This document shows, one piece after another, positions 51,801-61,000 of a stretch of 64,000 nucleotides of DNA (positions are counted from its first letter, which is position 1; every line of letters starts with the position of its first letter). The translations under genes and the position numbers were made by a program. The stretch is from a virus: positions 1 through 64,000 of the IMG/VR virus record IMGVR_UViG_3300008110_000004, one strand, 5' to 3'. The notes beneath the pieces were generated by a model. That model searched no databases and had not been told where the DNA came from. It was given only the letters and a program-made list of their open reading frames with translations.

Positions 51801-52531
51801 CAGGGGCTAATATTCAAGAGGCAATAACTGGAGAAAGATTTATTCCAACGGAAAGAAAAAAGGAATTAGCTCTTGAAGAGTATTCTGATATTTTAAGCTA
51901 CGTAAAAAATACAAGATTAGCTAACATGGCGGAATCATCGGGGGACGCAGCAGCAGCTTTTCAGTTTAGATCAGCAGCAAAAAGGACAATGTATGGTGCG
52001 CCAATAGAAGATATTGGCACAGGCAAATATGGAAGCGATGTAGAGTCTCTTTCTTTGGCTATCCCTAAAAGAAAAAGGGAGCATTTTAAAGCAATGATAA
52101 ATGCTCCAGAAGAAGATAGGGGAAGAATACTTTCTACGGCTGGAAGATTGGAAAGAAGAATATACGAGGCAGCGTGGGGTATGCCAGTTGAAAAACGTCC
52201 AGAATTAACAGATTATTTTAGTAGGCATGAATTACCCGATGAGGGATGGGAAGGTTGGCATCCAAATACAAATATGGATTCTGTTAAAATTAAAATAGGA
52301 CAGCACATGGGTCTTGAAATGTCTCAAATGGGTTACTATCCTCAACAGATAAGAGAAGCTAATCTAGCCAATCCCAGCTATCCTCGGTTTGATTATTCTT
52401 CAGATTCTAATGCAGACGTATCATATAGATTACGTTCTTTAATGAATGGCATGGGTGTTACTGGTTCAGTTACTCCGGTCATGAATCCGTTTGGTGGTCA
52501 GCAAATTGACATAAGTGCAGGGGTTAGGTAG
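45836..52531 (+). CDS. Giant putative tape-measure/virion protein (2231 aa)
   Basis: 2231-aa protein occupying the tape-measure position after the tail chaperones. It lacks the long continuous coiled coils of many tape measures. A hydrophobic segment (STAATTMASAFVLSKL) lies near residue 50. Basic helical sequence dominates to about 1300. Residues about 1412-1530 form an aromatic/proline-rich block (RFWPLGNTPFMGG, YYRPSIYRKI, LDPYRFERKHYEDRPYPISG), then a Gln/Gly/Met-rich low-complexity part, then a second hydrophobic segment (NPLAASASLAAAGLFAG, near 1955). The start is a TTG with AGGGA about 7 bases upstream; an ATG at 45902 is the alternative. It may be tape measure or an internal ejected protein. 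Confidence 0.6.
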   Translation: MVRDPGPIHNLGYSVTSRDVPTMIDEERGDAPNSSFISKALNDHPVLRFVSTAATTMASAFVLSKLTKQGGLKLAKTVQDRADSGASRFASNIVNVFPKIRKELDELSGVSRMIDGNTPDQIDPYSRLVFETAEGKLTTGVIKHTDRGYHWTAGEIRRSGKGLEYETAGIWGFREESQARLVSLARRTAYELPAVYVGQKAIVDPIFGGRDDSKVKWYNPVDVLTDFVKDSTINLVTMMIPMEVGGAAIGNARSSLSNFRYSMSDLARSTGSSDLKTNSSRMFVNLADVMSEVGHDLADITQKAVKISAQTSGAIKAATTEYSQQRIDINAILSRTRNLRAKQIYEDSKGSKLKRARNVATQYAFGNDANGNSGYLDLFPGLRGVGSAVRQGVNQFRKVGQGYDVVTRAIDFDAAVQKYGAANPDAYRGQLKGIINNLQANSTNRMSIMASKMARTFGGPIGSDSFYSSEFYKGMEQTEYKKVLYKSLMEKTATSDRDDFAKTIAKFIDDIDINKTAMEPSRRVTIGETKILLDGDEPFDEIINRFKGTLSKNRADEFIQKVGSSDVLQQSIIDANRLFSGAEFQAALKAKANKGYKAFQEQGMFKVAGTVLKTKRADFEDFLDLDNLSYAQKDFLIKRSAQRLGMKLKAADGRDLSRGELGESLGKVGLDVKNLGQLRSFLVREKQISSGVFASGFNLLGLRRATVDEATQRGLFSNLDEETQSFINQMSSSMVRADPTKTASSVSVLPDIFITKTGGILDVSGIRQTARNVGNFLANDLRIPVLGFNPADLFGKQSFNEMSGRAPFQFIQGKVSQPFLQGADKSADFYLFYSGGKTKGKVMAFNYNVMAQQYTSRTLDGTFRPLAKNSSQMLTRAARNAAAERDAESLNSLNYQEGTFRSRFFSGLSRFGVTPERELKFREAFDINYDQPNSIFGFMSRFSRRNIDPENPRFFAQVISGRDINTKAGTLRKNIVKDADGNVQRVNVINADTGEEMVSEKALLEAFEGFRRRAFGAGFSRRAMRAIEDADPSLATYSGVKVSQLQNVQEKIDFANVLIRGVDRDANILRRQGIDAATLFQSRERIRKVLEESDLLSGSQIRSVSPTILTREDQLTDELFKFLIQRNELVSNSTRQTFGQNFIKINQALANIAKEMPAGELAEAQAAAFGALTNLNSVRANRSFLKEIEVQRRALANVIESLEGSPELVQPFLSGSIERVGEIGKLGLAKKLLYPSLSTASFKISHLATDPLGSATGPGADVLLVPTFGSVFARNPVGALKSVAGINTYSSPESYSNLSAAVSHGVERLNKYFGTVGLQLDVNQYGSPLDLFARGMVGKRVLPLYAGGLAFMTADRTIGGMVNEKDARGERVYSPFFVGAATKAVGQVHALGAGVMPGGMSYEEKKEQLFEGEVPIRQGRFWPLGNTPFMGGKIMYYRPSIYRKIEAGSMFTSDTYGSPIERALFYTDISPLRPLDPYRFERKHYEDRPYPISGEYFSGPFGPLTPALNATVGRILKPQIKMHEQEVSQALSNYAPAGQSGAYDASAYLRQVSMPMLPGQAAQQQFGQASIGGLIQGGTPIMSMGISSGGPGPGIQASANAELAGRAGALNTAKYSTMQSIGQINGQYTQMAYGPPKTPGMMPPRIVGAGSPISVGDPQVQLQDFGYRTQEALGIYGFAGAAFRESFGYGQGDFEPQRAVLQSASKAYGMSRQFWDYNLGGLGDVPMLGGRNFGSIEFSEITRRFIPKERTGVDYLNPIQNTMGKQYPFLPGPEYYLDFTRGDPFTKVQEGELRLPGVAYERLNQLHSDETGRYGLLDQFKILGDVAPYSKQYRYLDKKINSYLDDPSEKLQADSIRERVASIQQRETFSEYSHVGKTAQEAGTNPLVHNLSRAAEYIAHRDTFINRKFINKQTAVEDWERNNVYGATFPEWQRPFESFIEPMINKAADRNPLAASASLAAAGLFAGRTQPGKLVMSGLGAITGLAASTGANIQEAITGERFIPTERKKELALEEYSDILSYVKNTRLANMAESSGDAAAAFQFRSAAKRTMYGAPIEDIGTGKYGSDVESLSLAIPKRKREHFKAMINAPEEDRGRILSTAGRLERRIYEAAWGMPVEKRPELTDYFSRHELPDEGWEGWHPNTNMDSVKIKIGQHMGLEMSQMGYYPQQIREANLANPSYPRFDYSSDSNADVSYRLRSLMNGMGVTGSVTPVMNPFGGQQIDISAGVR

Positions 52532-52533
52532 TA

Positions 52534-55500
52534 ATGTTAGGAAAAATAGCTAGCTTCCTAGAAAGACGAAAGCAAGAGATTCCTGAATATGAATCTTTTA
52601 CTGACTATATGGCTGCGTACCTGTCTCCTTTGTCCCCAGAAAAGCAGGTTAGGGCAGCTAGAAGAATAATGACTAAAATACCTAGTGGTCGACTAATGGA
52701 ACCATTTGTTGATCCAGCTGATAATATTTTAAAATATAGAGCATCTTACTTTGATCCAGAAGAGCAAGGCAGAAAGGTTTTCAATAGCGTAGACGACGCC
52801 ATAGAGTATTTCTCTGCCCTGCATCTTACTGAAGTTTACAGACTATCAAAAGATGAAGTTCCAGTGGTTTATAGGGGTTATGGTCAGGTTATAAGGGAGA
52901 TAGAAAAGGTCGCTAGGGAAAAGAAACTTTTTGGAATAGAAGATCTTGAAATGAACATTGCCATCCATAAGGGTGGGCTTGATACTCAACAGGGCGCTGA
53001 GGCACTAAAAGCATTTTTTGATGCACAAAAATCAAAAGGCTACGGTTTACTTTTACCTACGGACGATGGTGGTATTGCATTAAATTTAGTTGCTACAATC
53101 GCTGGAAAAAAACAGACACTAGGATTAGATCAAACCTTAGAACTAATGCAGGCAGCAAATGTTTCGATCATAGATCCAGACGTATTGGAAGAAGCTATGA
53201 AATCTGGAAATAAAAAACTGTCTTCTTTAATTCAAAAGTTAGATAAAAGATTACGTGGCGTTTTGTCGCCAAGAGAAGTGTCCGTTTCTGGTGATGCACT
53301 AAGATCAATATTAGATGACGTTGGTAAGCCTGGTCTATCATTTGCTGATTCGATTCTTAACACAGATCCAGTGTTTGAGGCATTGGGGTTAGCTTTAGAT
53401 GTTGATACGTTGAAAAATGTTTCAAAAATGAAAAACTCGGAAAAAGCCGCAGACGCAGCACAAAGAATAAGAGAGTCTTGGATGATTGGTGGCCAAGATA
53501 GATCTAAAGATTTTTATAAAATAATTTTAGATGAAGTAATTCAAGGGCAAAGCGGACCAAATAAAAAACTATTAGGTAAAGAAAGTCAAATATATTCAGA
53601 TGTCAGTAGCTATTTGAAAATTGCTATGCAAGACGCCATAGATAGTGGGGAGGTGGATATTACTGTCGGAAAATATGGTACGGACGTTTTAAAAAGTAAG
53701 TTGGGATTATTAAAAGAGAGTTTAGAAAAAAGCGCAGCTGGTAACGAAAGTGCACTAGGAGAAATAGGTCAAAAATTTAGCATCATTGACGTCCTGCTTG
53801 ATGAAATAGAAAAGGGATCAGACGGTTCTATGTTGATAAACGATCCGTACACTAGGGCTATTCAAAAAGGTTATCAGTCTGAAATAGATGAATTGAACAA
53901 AAAATACGCACAGTCCACTAGTAGGCTAGAGAAAGAAAATATTCTTTTAAAGAGAATGGAAGTTGAAAGGTCAATGCGTCAGTTAGATGAGTCTAAAGGT
54001 TTGTCTCAAATAACTGTTCGAGGAAACGTTGTTTTTGATGCAGGGGATCAAACACGTCCTGCCAGAATATTTTCTTTAAAAGGCGCAGCAATGAACGTTG
54101 AGTTTACTGGAAGATATACAAAATATTCCATCATTGCGCCAAAGGCGACTACCAAAAGAGAAACTAGAATATCTGGATTAACAGACATTTTAAACCTTTC
54201 TGGAACAGGTGAATCTAAGGGCGCAGTCTATGCAGACCCCATGCTTGACGCATTCCATTCAGCAGTATTTGGCTCACCTCAATCGCAACAGTTAGGTAGA
54301 GAGTATTCTGCGGCGTTGCAAAAAGAGTTAAATGAAATGTTAAAAGCAAACAGGATTGATGAAGGCGGAAAATTTTATCAATCTTTGTTAAAAGCTACTC
54401 AATCACAGTCTGAAGACATATTGGAGACCCAGCAGTTCTCACAAATGATGCACAGGACTATGGCAGAGGAAATACTTGAAATACATAGAAGCGGCGTTCC
54501 GTTAGATCAACATCCTAGGGCTATGAATAGAATTTTGGATTTTGCTCAAAAAGAGTTCTTTAAGATCAAAAAGGGAATTCCTCTACCAGTAATGCCTGAT
54601 GTTTACAGATTTGCTTTAAATGCTGAGTCCACTCAGGTTGGTATATCCAGTGGGAGAATGTTCTTAGATATGGCCGATCAAAATATTGCAATGGATGAAG
54701 GATTTAGTCTTAGCACCACTCGTGTCAGATTCTCTAATCACAACCTATTAATGAGCGAAAGGGACGTTATTAGATTCCACCATGCTCTTGGTGGATTCGA
54801 CCTTGACGACAAAGGCTTGCCGGTTCTTGGAACATATATGTCTAATGGTAAAAGACGTTTGGCTATGGCAATGGCTCGCCAGCCTACGGGTGCAGGTGAA
54901 ATGATTGGCTTTGTTCGCTTTAATGATATTGAAAGTTATCAAGAGCTATTTGGGCATAACGCGGACTTCATGAAAACGTTAGGTCAAATGATTTCAGATG
55001 AAGAGGAGAAGTTAGCGTATCTACAAGGTTCGGGTAGCTCTCCCACTTTGCAAAGATTAAATATATTAAAGCAGAATTTAGAAGGCAAATTTACATCTGA
55101 AGAAATGACACGAATTGATCAGTCTGGCTTATTGGATCAACTTGAGGATACGATAATAGATGTTAGAGATAGATTATATGGCGGAAAGGCTAGAACTTTT
55201 AATAGAGCATATTTTGAATCATTAGGTGTATTAAAGCAGGGCGCAAGTGCGGTTGATTTTTTTGCTGGGTCTAGATTGGTGGATTTTGCTGGAGTTGATC
55301 CAGGTTTAGCTTCTCTCGGTTTTCAAAAATTAAAAACTGAGGTCATGACAATGAATCTTGAAGATGATGTCTTTAAAGCTTTGGAACATCTTATGACAGA
55401 TCAGCAAAAAACTCAACTAGGTGCAATTAGAAATCAAATACAAACCTTAAAAGCTCCAGCTTTTTCGGGGTTGCCAATACCAGGTTCCATTTACGATGAT

Positions 55501-57603
55501 TCGACACAGCTAGCAGTACTGGAGCAAGCTCAAAAAGATTTAGATAAAGCTTCAAAAGATTTTTATAAAACGTTAAATAGTTTTGGATTAGATAAAGACA
55601 AAACGGCCATTGCTATGAACAAATACTATCTTGAAACAATGGAAAAAGCTTCAACGGAAAACGCTAACAATCTTGGTAAGCATGTTAACAGGGCTACTGT
55701 AATTGCAGATGGTTTAAATCAATTCGAGAAAGCCTTTGGGTCTGATCAAGCAATCAACGATGCCCTTAGGCAAAAGGGCCTATTAATAGGCTTGCCATCG
55801 TCAGAAACCGCAGTGGACATGACTCAAACATTTACTTCCGGAAGATTAAAGTTAAAAATGGACGCTGAAGCCGCTGCCGATCTTAGATACGGTATGGATA
55901 TTTTTAGAAGAATGTATGGAAATAACTTTGATTTGGAAGAGCACGGCGCAGAAATTGTTAGCAAGTATGGAGAAATGTTTGGTTACCTGCAGCACAGGGG
56001 GGACCAGCAATTTGTTCTGGATAAAGCTTTAATTAATTTCGGAAAGCTAAACCAAGATGACCTCAGATCTTTTGCTGAATCCTACATAAAAGGCGCTGAA
56101 GCAAGAATGGCTGAAGGAATAAAAACTGATGAAGATTTGACTGCGCTAAAGAATCTGTTTTCTAAGGGGGATGCTCCTAAAAAATCTCAAGTGATAAACG
56201 CACTAACAGATATAGGAGTAATTGGTAGAGGTAATCTTTCTAATACAATCGAAGTTGCCCAGCAAGCCGAAGATAGCATTAATGCAGCAAGAAAAAGATT
56301 TGGCGATAACATGAAGGAGTTAAGAGATACATTAACTTCTGGTATGGGTAAAAATGTCACTGAAGCACAGTTATCCGCAAAAGCTATTTTGGACGCAAAT
56401 CAGGATATTTTTGATGAATTGATGCAAGCTAATGCCGCCTATAGAGAAACGCAAAAAATTCTTAAAGAAGGAATACAGGATGGTCAATTTATCGATTCTG
56501 CTAGAAGAGCAGAATTGACTGTGGGCTCTGATCGAGCTAGGATAAGAGCGGAAATATTAAGAACTCAATTAGGTGATAGTTTCTTGAGCGGAATTAATGA
56601 GGTTAGATCACAGAGAGCTTTAACTGGATTTAATCTAATAAATGCACTTCAGTTGGAGGCTTTAGATCGTGGAATGAGCTCATATGTTTTTGAACAGCTA
56701 ACAGATTTAACAGAGAATTCAAATGAAGAGTTTGCTAACTTTTTTGCTAGAGTTAATGCAGCTAAAAGAAATAAAGCAGCTTATACAAAAGCTACTTCAA
56801 ATATGCAAGTTAGAAATATTGTTGACAATTTCTTTAATGCTACCTCGTCTATGAGAGATGTGCTTCTTAGGGATATTTCTGGAGGAGGAATTTTAGATCT
56901 TTCTCAGTATGGTGATGTTTCAGGGATGTTTGCAGACTTGGGTGTTGATATGCAACAGTTGGGCCAGGCTGTTGGAAAAGGGGTTGAAGACACTACGGAT
57001 GAAAATATAAAAATTATATCCAATGCGATAAGAGCTAGAGCTTTATATGAAAGAGATATTTTGGATCCAGCAGTAGATGACTTTTTGAACGGTCAGATAT
57101 CTGCAGATAAAGTGGTTGGCAAGAAAGACAGACCTAAGGGTATAGTTGGAGATGTTTTAAGGGAGCTTGATGAGCAGTCTCCATCAAATGTAAATCCATC
57201 TAAATTTAAACGTTTAGATATGGATTATTTGACAGAACAATTTTCTAAGCCTTCCGTTCAAAAAACGGCTATCGCAGCTGGCCTTTTGATAGCAGGAAGC
57301 TTTCTTTACCAAAATAAAAAAGATAAGACAACAGAAGACGCAGCAGGGCCACCACTGCTTCCTGGCGGATCAGCATATGAGCAAGGATACCCTAGTCCCA
57401 ATGTTTCTGTTCCACAAATTGGTGGTGGCGGATATTCTTCCGGAATGAGCTATAAGGTTTCCTTATATGGTTCGAGGCAAGATGTTGAAAGGTTCCAACA
57501 AGCAGCTTCTGGACTTACTAATGGATCGATTAACAGTACTATGTATAATAGGATCCCCAGTGTGACGTCTGATCCATATCAGCAGCTCGCTAGCTCATTT
57601 TAA
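52534..57603 (+). CDS. Giant putative virion protein (1689 aa) with hydrophobic C-terminal tail
   Basis: 1689-aa, mostly helical protein of unknown family, starting 2 bases after the previous giant gene. Around residues 750-790 is a conserved-looking block: HHALGGFDLDDKG with D756, D758 and D759, and R782-QPT. Residues about 1579-1592 form a Gly/Ala hydrophobic segment (AIAAGLLIAGSFLY) followed by basic residues (QNKKDK) and a roughly 95-residue polar tail, matching the end of the exonuclease protein at 10103. It could be the tape measure itself or a tail-lumen protein delivered on infection; sequence does not decide. Confidence 0.6.
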   Translation: MLGKIASFLERRKQEIPEYESFTDYMAAYLSPLSPEKQVRAARRIMTKIPSGRLMEPFVDPADNILKYRASYFDPEEQGRKVFNSVDDAIEYFSALHLTEVYRLSKDEVPVVYRGYGQVIREIEKVAREKKLFGIEDLEMNIAIHKGGLDTQQGAEALKAFFDAQKSKGYGLLLPTDDGGIALNLVATIAGKKQTLGLDQTLELMQAANVSIIDPDVLEEAMKSGNKKLSSLIQKLDKRLRGVLSPREVSVSGDALRSILDDVGKPGLSFADSILNTDPVFEALGLALDVDTLKNVSKMKNSEKAADAAQRIRESWMIGGQDRSKDFYKIILDEVIQGQSGPNKKLLGKESQIYSDVSSYLKIAMQDAIDSGEVDITVGKYGTDVLKSKLGLLKESLEKSAAGNESALGEIGQKFSIIDVLLDEIEKGSDGSMLINDPYTRAIQKGYQSEIDELNKKYAQSTSRLEKENILLKRMEVERSMRQLDESKGLSQITVRGNVVFDAGDQTRPARIFSLKGAAMNVEFTGRYTKYSIIAPKATTKRETRISGLTDILNLSGTGESKGAVYADPMLDAFHSAVFGSPQSQQLGREYSAALQKELNEMLKANRIDEGGKFYQSLLKATQSQSEDILETQQFSQMMHRTMAEEILEIHRSGVPLDQHPRAMNRILDFAQKEFFKIKKGIPLPVMPDVYRFALNAESTQVGISSGRMFLDMADQNIAMDEGFSLSTTRVRFSNHNLLMSERDVIRFHHALGGFDLDDKGLPVLGTYMSNGKRRLAMAMARQPTGAGEMIGFVRFNDIESYQELFGHNADFMKTLGQMISDEEEKLAYLQGSGSSPTLQRLNILKQNLEGKFTSEEMTRIDQSGLLDQLEDTIIDVRDRLYGGKARTFNRAYFESLGVLKQGASAVDFFAGSRLVDFAGVDPGLASLGFQKLKTEVMTMNLEDDVFKALEHLMTDQQKTQLGAIRNQIQTLKAPAFSGLPIPGSIYDDSTQLAVLEQAQKDLDKASKDFYKTLNSFGLDKDKTAIAMNKYYLETMEKASTENANNLGKHVNRATVIADGLNQFEKAFGSDQAINDALRQKGLLIGLPSSETAVDMTQTFTSGRLKLKMDAEAAADLRYGMDIFRRMYGNNFDLEEHGAEIVSKYGEMFGYLQHRGDQQFVLDKALINFGKLNQDDLRSFAESYIKGAEARMAEGIKTDEDLTALKNLFSKGDAPKKSQVINALTDIGVIGRGNLSNTIEVAQQAEDSINAARKRFGDNMKELRDTLTSGMGKNVTEAQLSAKAILDANQDIFDELMQANAAYRETQKILKEGIQDGQFIDSARRAELTVGSDRARIRAEILRTQLGDSFLSGINEVRSQRALTGFNLINALQLEALDRGMSSYVFEQLTDLTENSNEEFANFFARVNAAKRNKAAYTKATSNMQVRNIVDNFFNATSSMRDVLLRDISGGGILDLSQYGDVSGMFADLGVDMQQLGQAVGKGVEDTTDENIKIISNAIRARALYERDILDPAVDDFLNGQISADKVVGKKDRPKGIVGDVLRELDEQSPSNVNPSKFKRLDMDYLTEQFSKPSVQKTAIAAGLLIAGSFLYQNKKDKTTEDAAGPPLLPGGSAYEQGYPSPNVSVPQIGGGGYSSGMSYKVSLYGSRQDVERFQQAASGLTNGSINSTMYNRIPSVTSDPYQQLASSF

Positions 57604-57613
57604 GGTTAATTAG

Positions 57614-58060
57614 ATGATATTAAGTGTTAAAGATCAAAACAAAACTTTAGCCTCCGCTGCCAAACAGCCAAAAGATACATCCCATAGAAGCATAACCGCA
57701 AATAAGTATGCAGCGAAGATAGCTTCTAGTAAAAGTCCTTCTAAAAATGTTGTATCTGAGTCACGTCAAAAAATCCAAGCATCGGGACAATCAGATAAGG
57801 TCCGAGGTTCTTTTGAGGGCTTAGAAAATTCTTCGCCTGCTCATATTCTCATGGATGGGAGTGGCTATAGTGGCAAAAGACATCAGAAGGCCAGATATTC
57901 TAAGAATATTAATACTAAATTAGGTGGTAATTTTAACTTTAATTCTTTTACAAAGGAAACAAAAAGTAGTATAATAGATAACTATAGTTCTTCCACTATG
58001 AAAGATTCTTCTAGTGAAAGATTGTCTAAGATTATTAAGAATAACATGGCATTTGCCTAA
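57614..58060 (+). CDS. 148-aa basic, probably disordered linker protein
   Basis: I do not recognise this gene. The protein is rich in Ser, Lys and Asn with few hydrophobic residues (MILSVKDQNKTLASAAKQPK...), so it is probably extended or disordered until bound to a partner. It lies between the second giant protein and the baseplate protein. A small baseplate or tape-measure-associated adaptor is plausible but unproven. GGTTAA upstream is a weak ribosome site. Confidence 0.6.
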   Translation: MILSVKDQNKTLASAAKQPKDTSHRSITANKYAAKIASSKSPSKNVVSESRQKIQASGQSDKVRGSFEGLENSSPAHILMDGSGYSGKRHQKARYSKNINTKLGGNFNFNSFTKETKSSIIDNYSSSTMKDSSSERLSKIIKNNMAFA

Positions 58061-58068
58061 GGTGAGAT

Positions 58069-61000
58069 ATGTCTAATATTGAGCAATCAGAAAATGAAGA
58101 AGAGCAGAATTTAAACTCATCTGATCCGTTGTCATACGATTACAGTAGCAAAGCTTTTGTAAATATGATAATGATTGGCCCACTTGGCTTGACTAATAGC
58201 CTGGATAGCATTACGGATAATCCAGCAGAAGCTATTAAAAGATTCTTTTCTTTAACAAGACCAGATGTCATTCCTGATATAGATACTTTAAAGGATGGTC
58301 AGGCAGAAGACTTCAAGTCGGACCGGGACAATTATTCAAATAGAATAGAGGCTACCACTAGAGTGTTTACATCTGGTGGGACTCTGTCGTCGCTTGTTGA
58401 CGACGGTGCATTGTTAATTAACTTATATAAAAGATTAGAATCTACAGGTTTACTGTATTTGGCTTCGTTTGCTTATGAAATAAGTGAGTTCGGCAAGAGG
58501 AGGCTGCAAAATGTTTATATGACTCAAAAGTCATTAGACTATCATGTAGATCCAGCAGTAGATACTGAGTGGCTCACTCTTTTAAGTCAGGTTGTTTATA
58601 ATCTCCAGGCAGATCCTATATCTTTTTCTATTATAAATCATTACCTTCCCGGTTTAATGACATTTGTCTTTGATGCCCTAGCTGTAACTGGAGATTATTC
58701 AAACGCAGGAAAAGGCGGTGGAAGCGAAGACACTCTTAATAGAGAAGAAGACGCTGTTGAAGAATTAGAAAAAGCTTTTGGTGTTGCTCCAAATGGTGAA
58801 CCAATATTCACTATGGCATTTAGGATTAATGGTGGAAATACTTCTGCAAGAATTCGCAAAGCGATAGAAGACTTCCCATATAGAGCAAATATACCTCCTA
58901 AGAAACCTGATATTTTTCATTTACGTTTAGGCGCAGCAAACTTTTATGTACCGCCTATTTCCGTAACAGTCAACTCTGCATTCAAAACTGGATCTCTTAC
59001 AGGTGGGGCAATCAGACAAAGAAACACGCCAAAATATAATGCAGGATACAAAGAAACCTCAATTTCATTAAGATTATTTTTTCCAAACTATGAAGAAATA
59101 TGGGGCATGCACATAAGCGATGCTTCATCAATAGATCTTAAAGAAGGTTTTAAAATAGATTTTAAGAATTCTGGTGATTCAGAAGAAAAGATAGATAAGT
59201 TCTTATCTTCTTTGCGTGGACTAATAGCAGCTTTTAAATACTCCCCGATACTGCCAATAAAAAATGATTACATAAACTCTGTTCATGGAATCTCGGCGGT
59301 TGCACTATCTTCAATGTCTATTTCTACAGTTCCTAATTATCCATTTTCTCTGATGGTTGATCTGGAGCTATTTGCCTATAATCACAAGCCATTCTTGCCA
59401 ATGATTAAAGATTTTAACCAAGCAATTCACTGGGGCAAATACAGACAGTATATGGGCAAGGCTGCCGGCGCAATGCACAAATATGCCAATGAATCATTTT
59501 TGCTGAAAACTTCTGATAATAGAAACTCTGAAGAAACGCAAGATAATACTGGCATCATCCGCGATGGTTCTTATATATATCAAACGAGCCCTTATGGCGC
59601 ATCCCTGACAAGTGAATCTGCTTTAGTGGATTCGTCTTTGACAGATGATACCTTGGAATTACTAAACACATATGAGGATGATGTTTTATATACTAATATA
59701 ATTTCTCAATGGCGAGATGGTAGTAATTTAAGTTTTTACACTCCCGCTGAAACACAAACTAAAATGTTTTTACCTGACACTTCTTCATTTAGAAGTGAAC
59801 AGGAAAAAATTCTAAATCAAGAAAGCTATGGGTTGTGGAATGGCTTATTGGCAAAATTTGGGATTGAAATTTCTCCTAATACGCCAGCAATTCGTGACTT
59901 GGGTCAAATGAAGTCTCTTTCTTTAGAGCCAACATTCCCCCCATCCACAAGGACACTTGTTCGAGAATTCGTAGATATAGTTACCGCTGGCGTCAGCCAA
60001 ACGGACTATAGAGATGGAATCTATAAATATAAAATGCAATCGTTTATTTCAAGCAATTTGACTAAACTGACTGCAGAAGAAAAAGAATGGCTTTTAAATT
60101 ATTTAACACCAGATGAAATGCCATTTGATGCAGATTATTTTACTCAATATTCAACAGAGGGATCATATATATTAAATGATCCAGTTTTTAATAATGAAAA
60201 CGATAATGTAAGTTTAAACTTTGTTAAAAGAAGTATATGGAATTCAGTTCTTAATTCAGGAAATGTTATAGATACTTTGATTGTCGAAGAGACCGAAAGA
60301 AGAAAAATTTTAGGTACTGAATCAACGCTTCCCGATGAAGAAAAGATTCGTCAACAAGTAACCGATGCTTTCTTAGTTTCGCTTTACAATCGCTTTTTTT
60401 CTGATGGTTACGTTCAAAATTTAATGAATGCTAAACGTTTGAAAGAAGGAGATTATCACTTCCAGGAGTGGGAAGTTCCGATGAATCGAGTAGATCTAGA
60501 TCCTAAGAAAGCTATAGTTAACGGTGTTAGCGTAAGCCTTGGAAATAATCTTGCAAAACTACAAGTACAGATGCAAGAAGAGCCTACTTATCAATATATA
60601 GGTGGAAAAGATTCGTATATCAATATATCCATGACTGTTTTTGGTGAAAGAGAACTCTATAAGATTAGAGCAATCTTTGACCATATCAATAGTTTGGCAA
60701 GACTAGAGCATTCTACTGGTGTTATTGGTTTCTTAGGAATCAAAAACATTATTAGCGCACTATGTGGAATTAAGTATGTTATCCCACTTAACTTTAAAGT
60801 TGATACCATACCTAATTATCCACATGTCTATAATGTTCAGTTAAGTTTTGTGGACTTTGATATATTTCAGCAGCAACGAGAAAAGCTATCATCAAAGCAG
60901 CAACGCGATTTTATTGATCATTTTGGATCAAAGAGAAATCCTTTCCTAAGAATTAAGCAATTGTGGGGAGCATTTAATGCATACCCCGATATGCCGCTGG

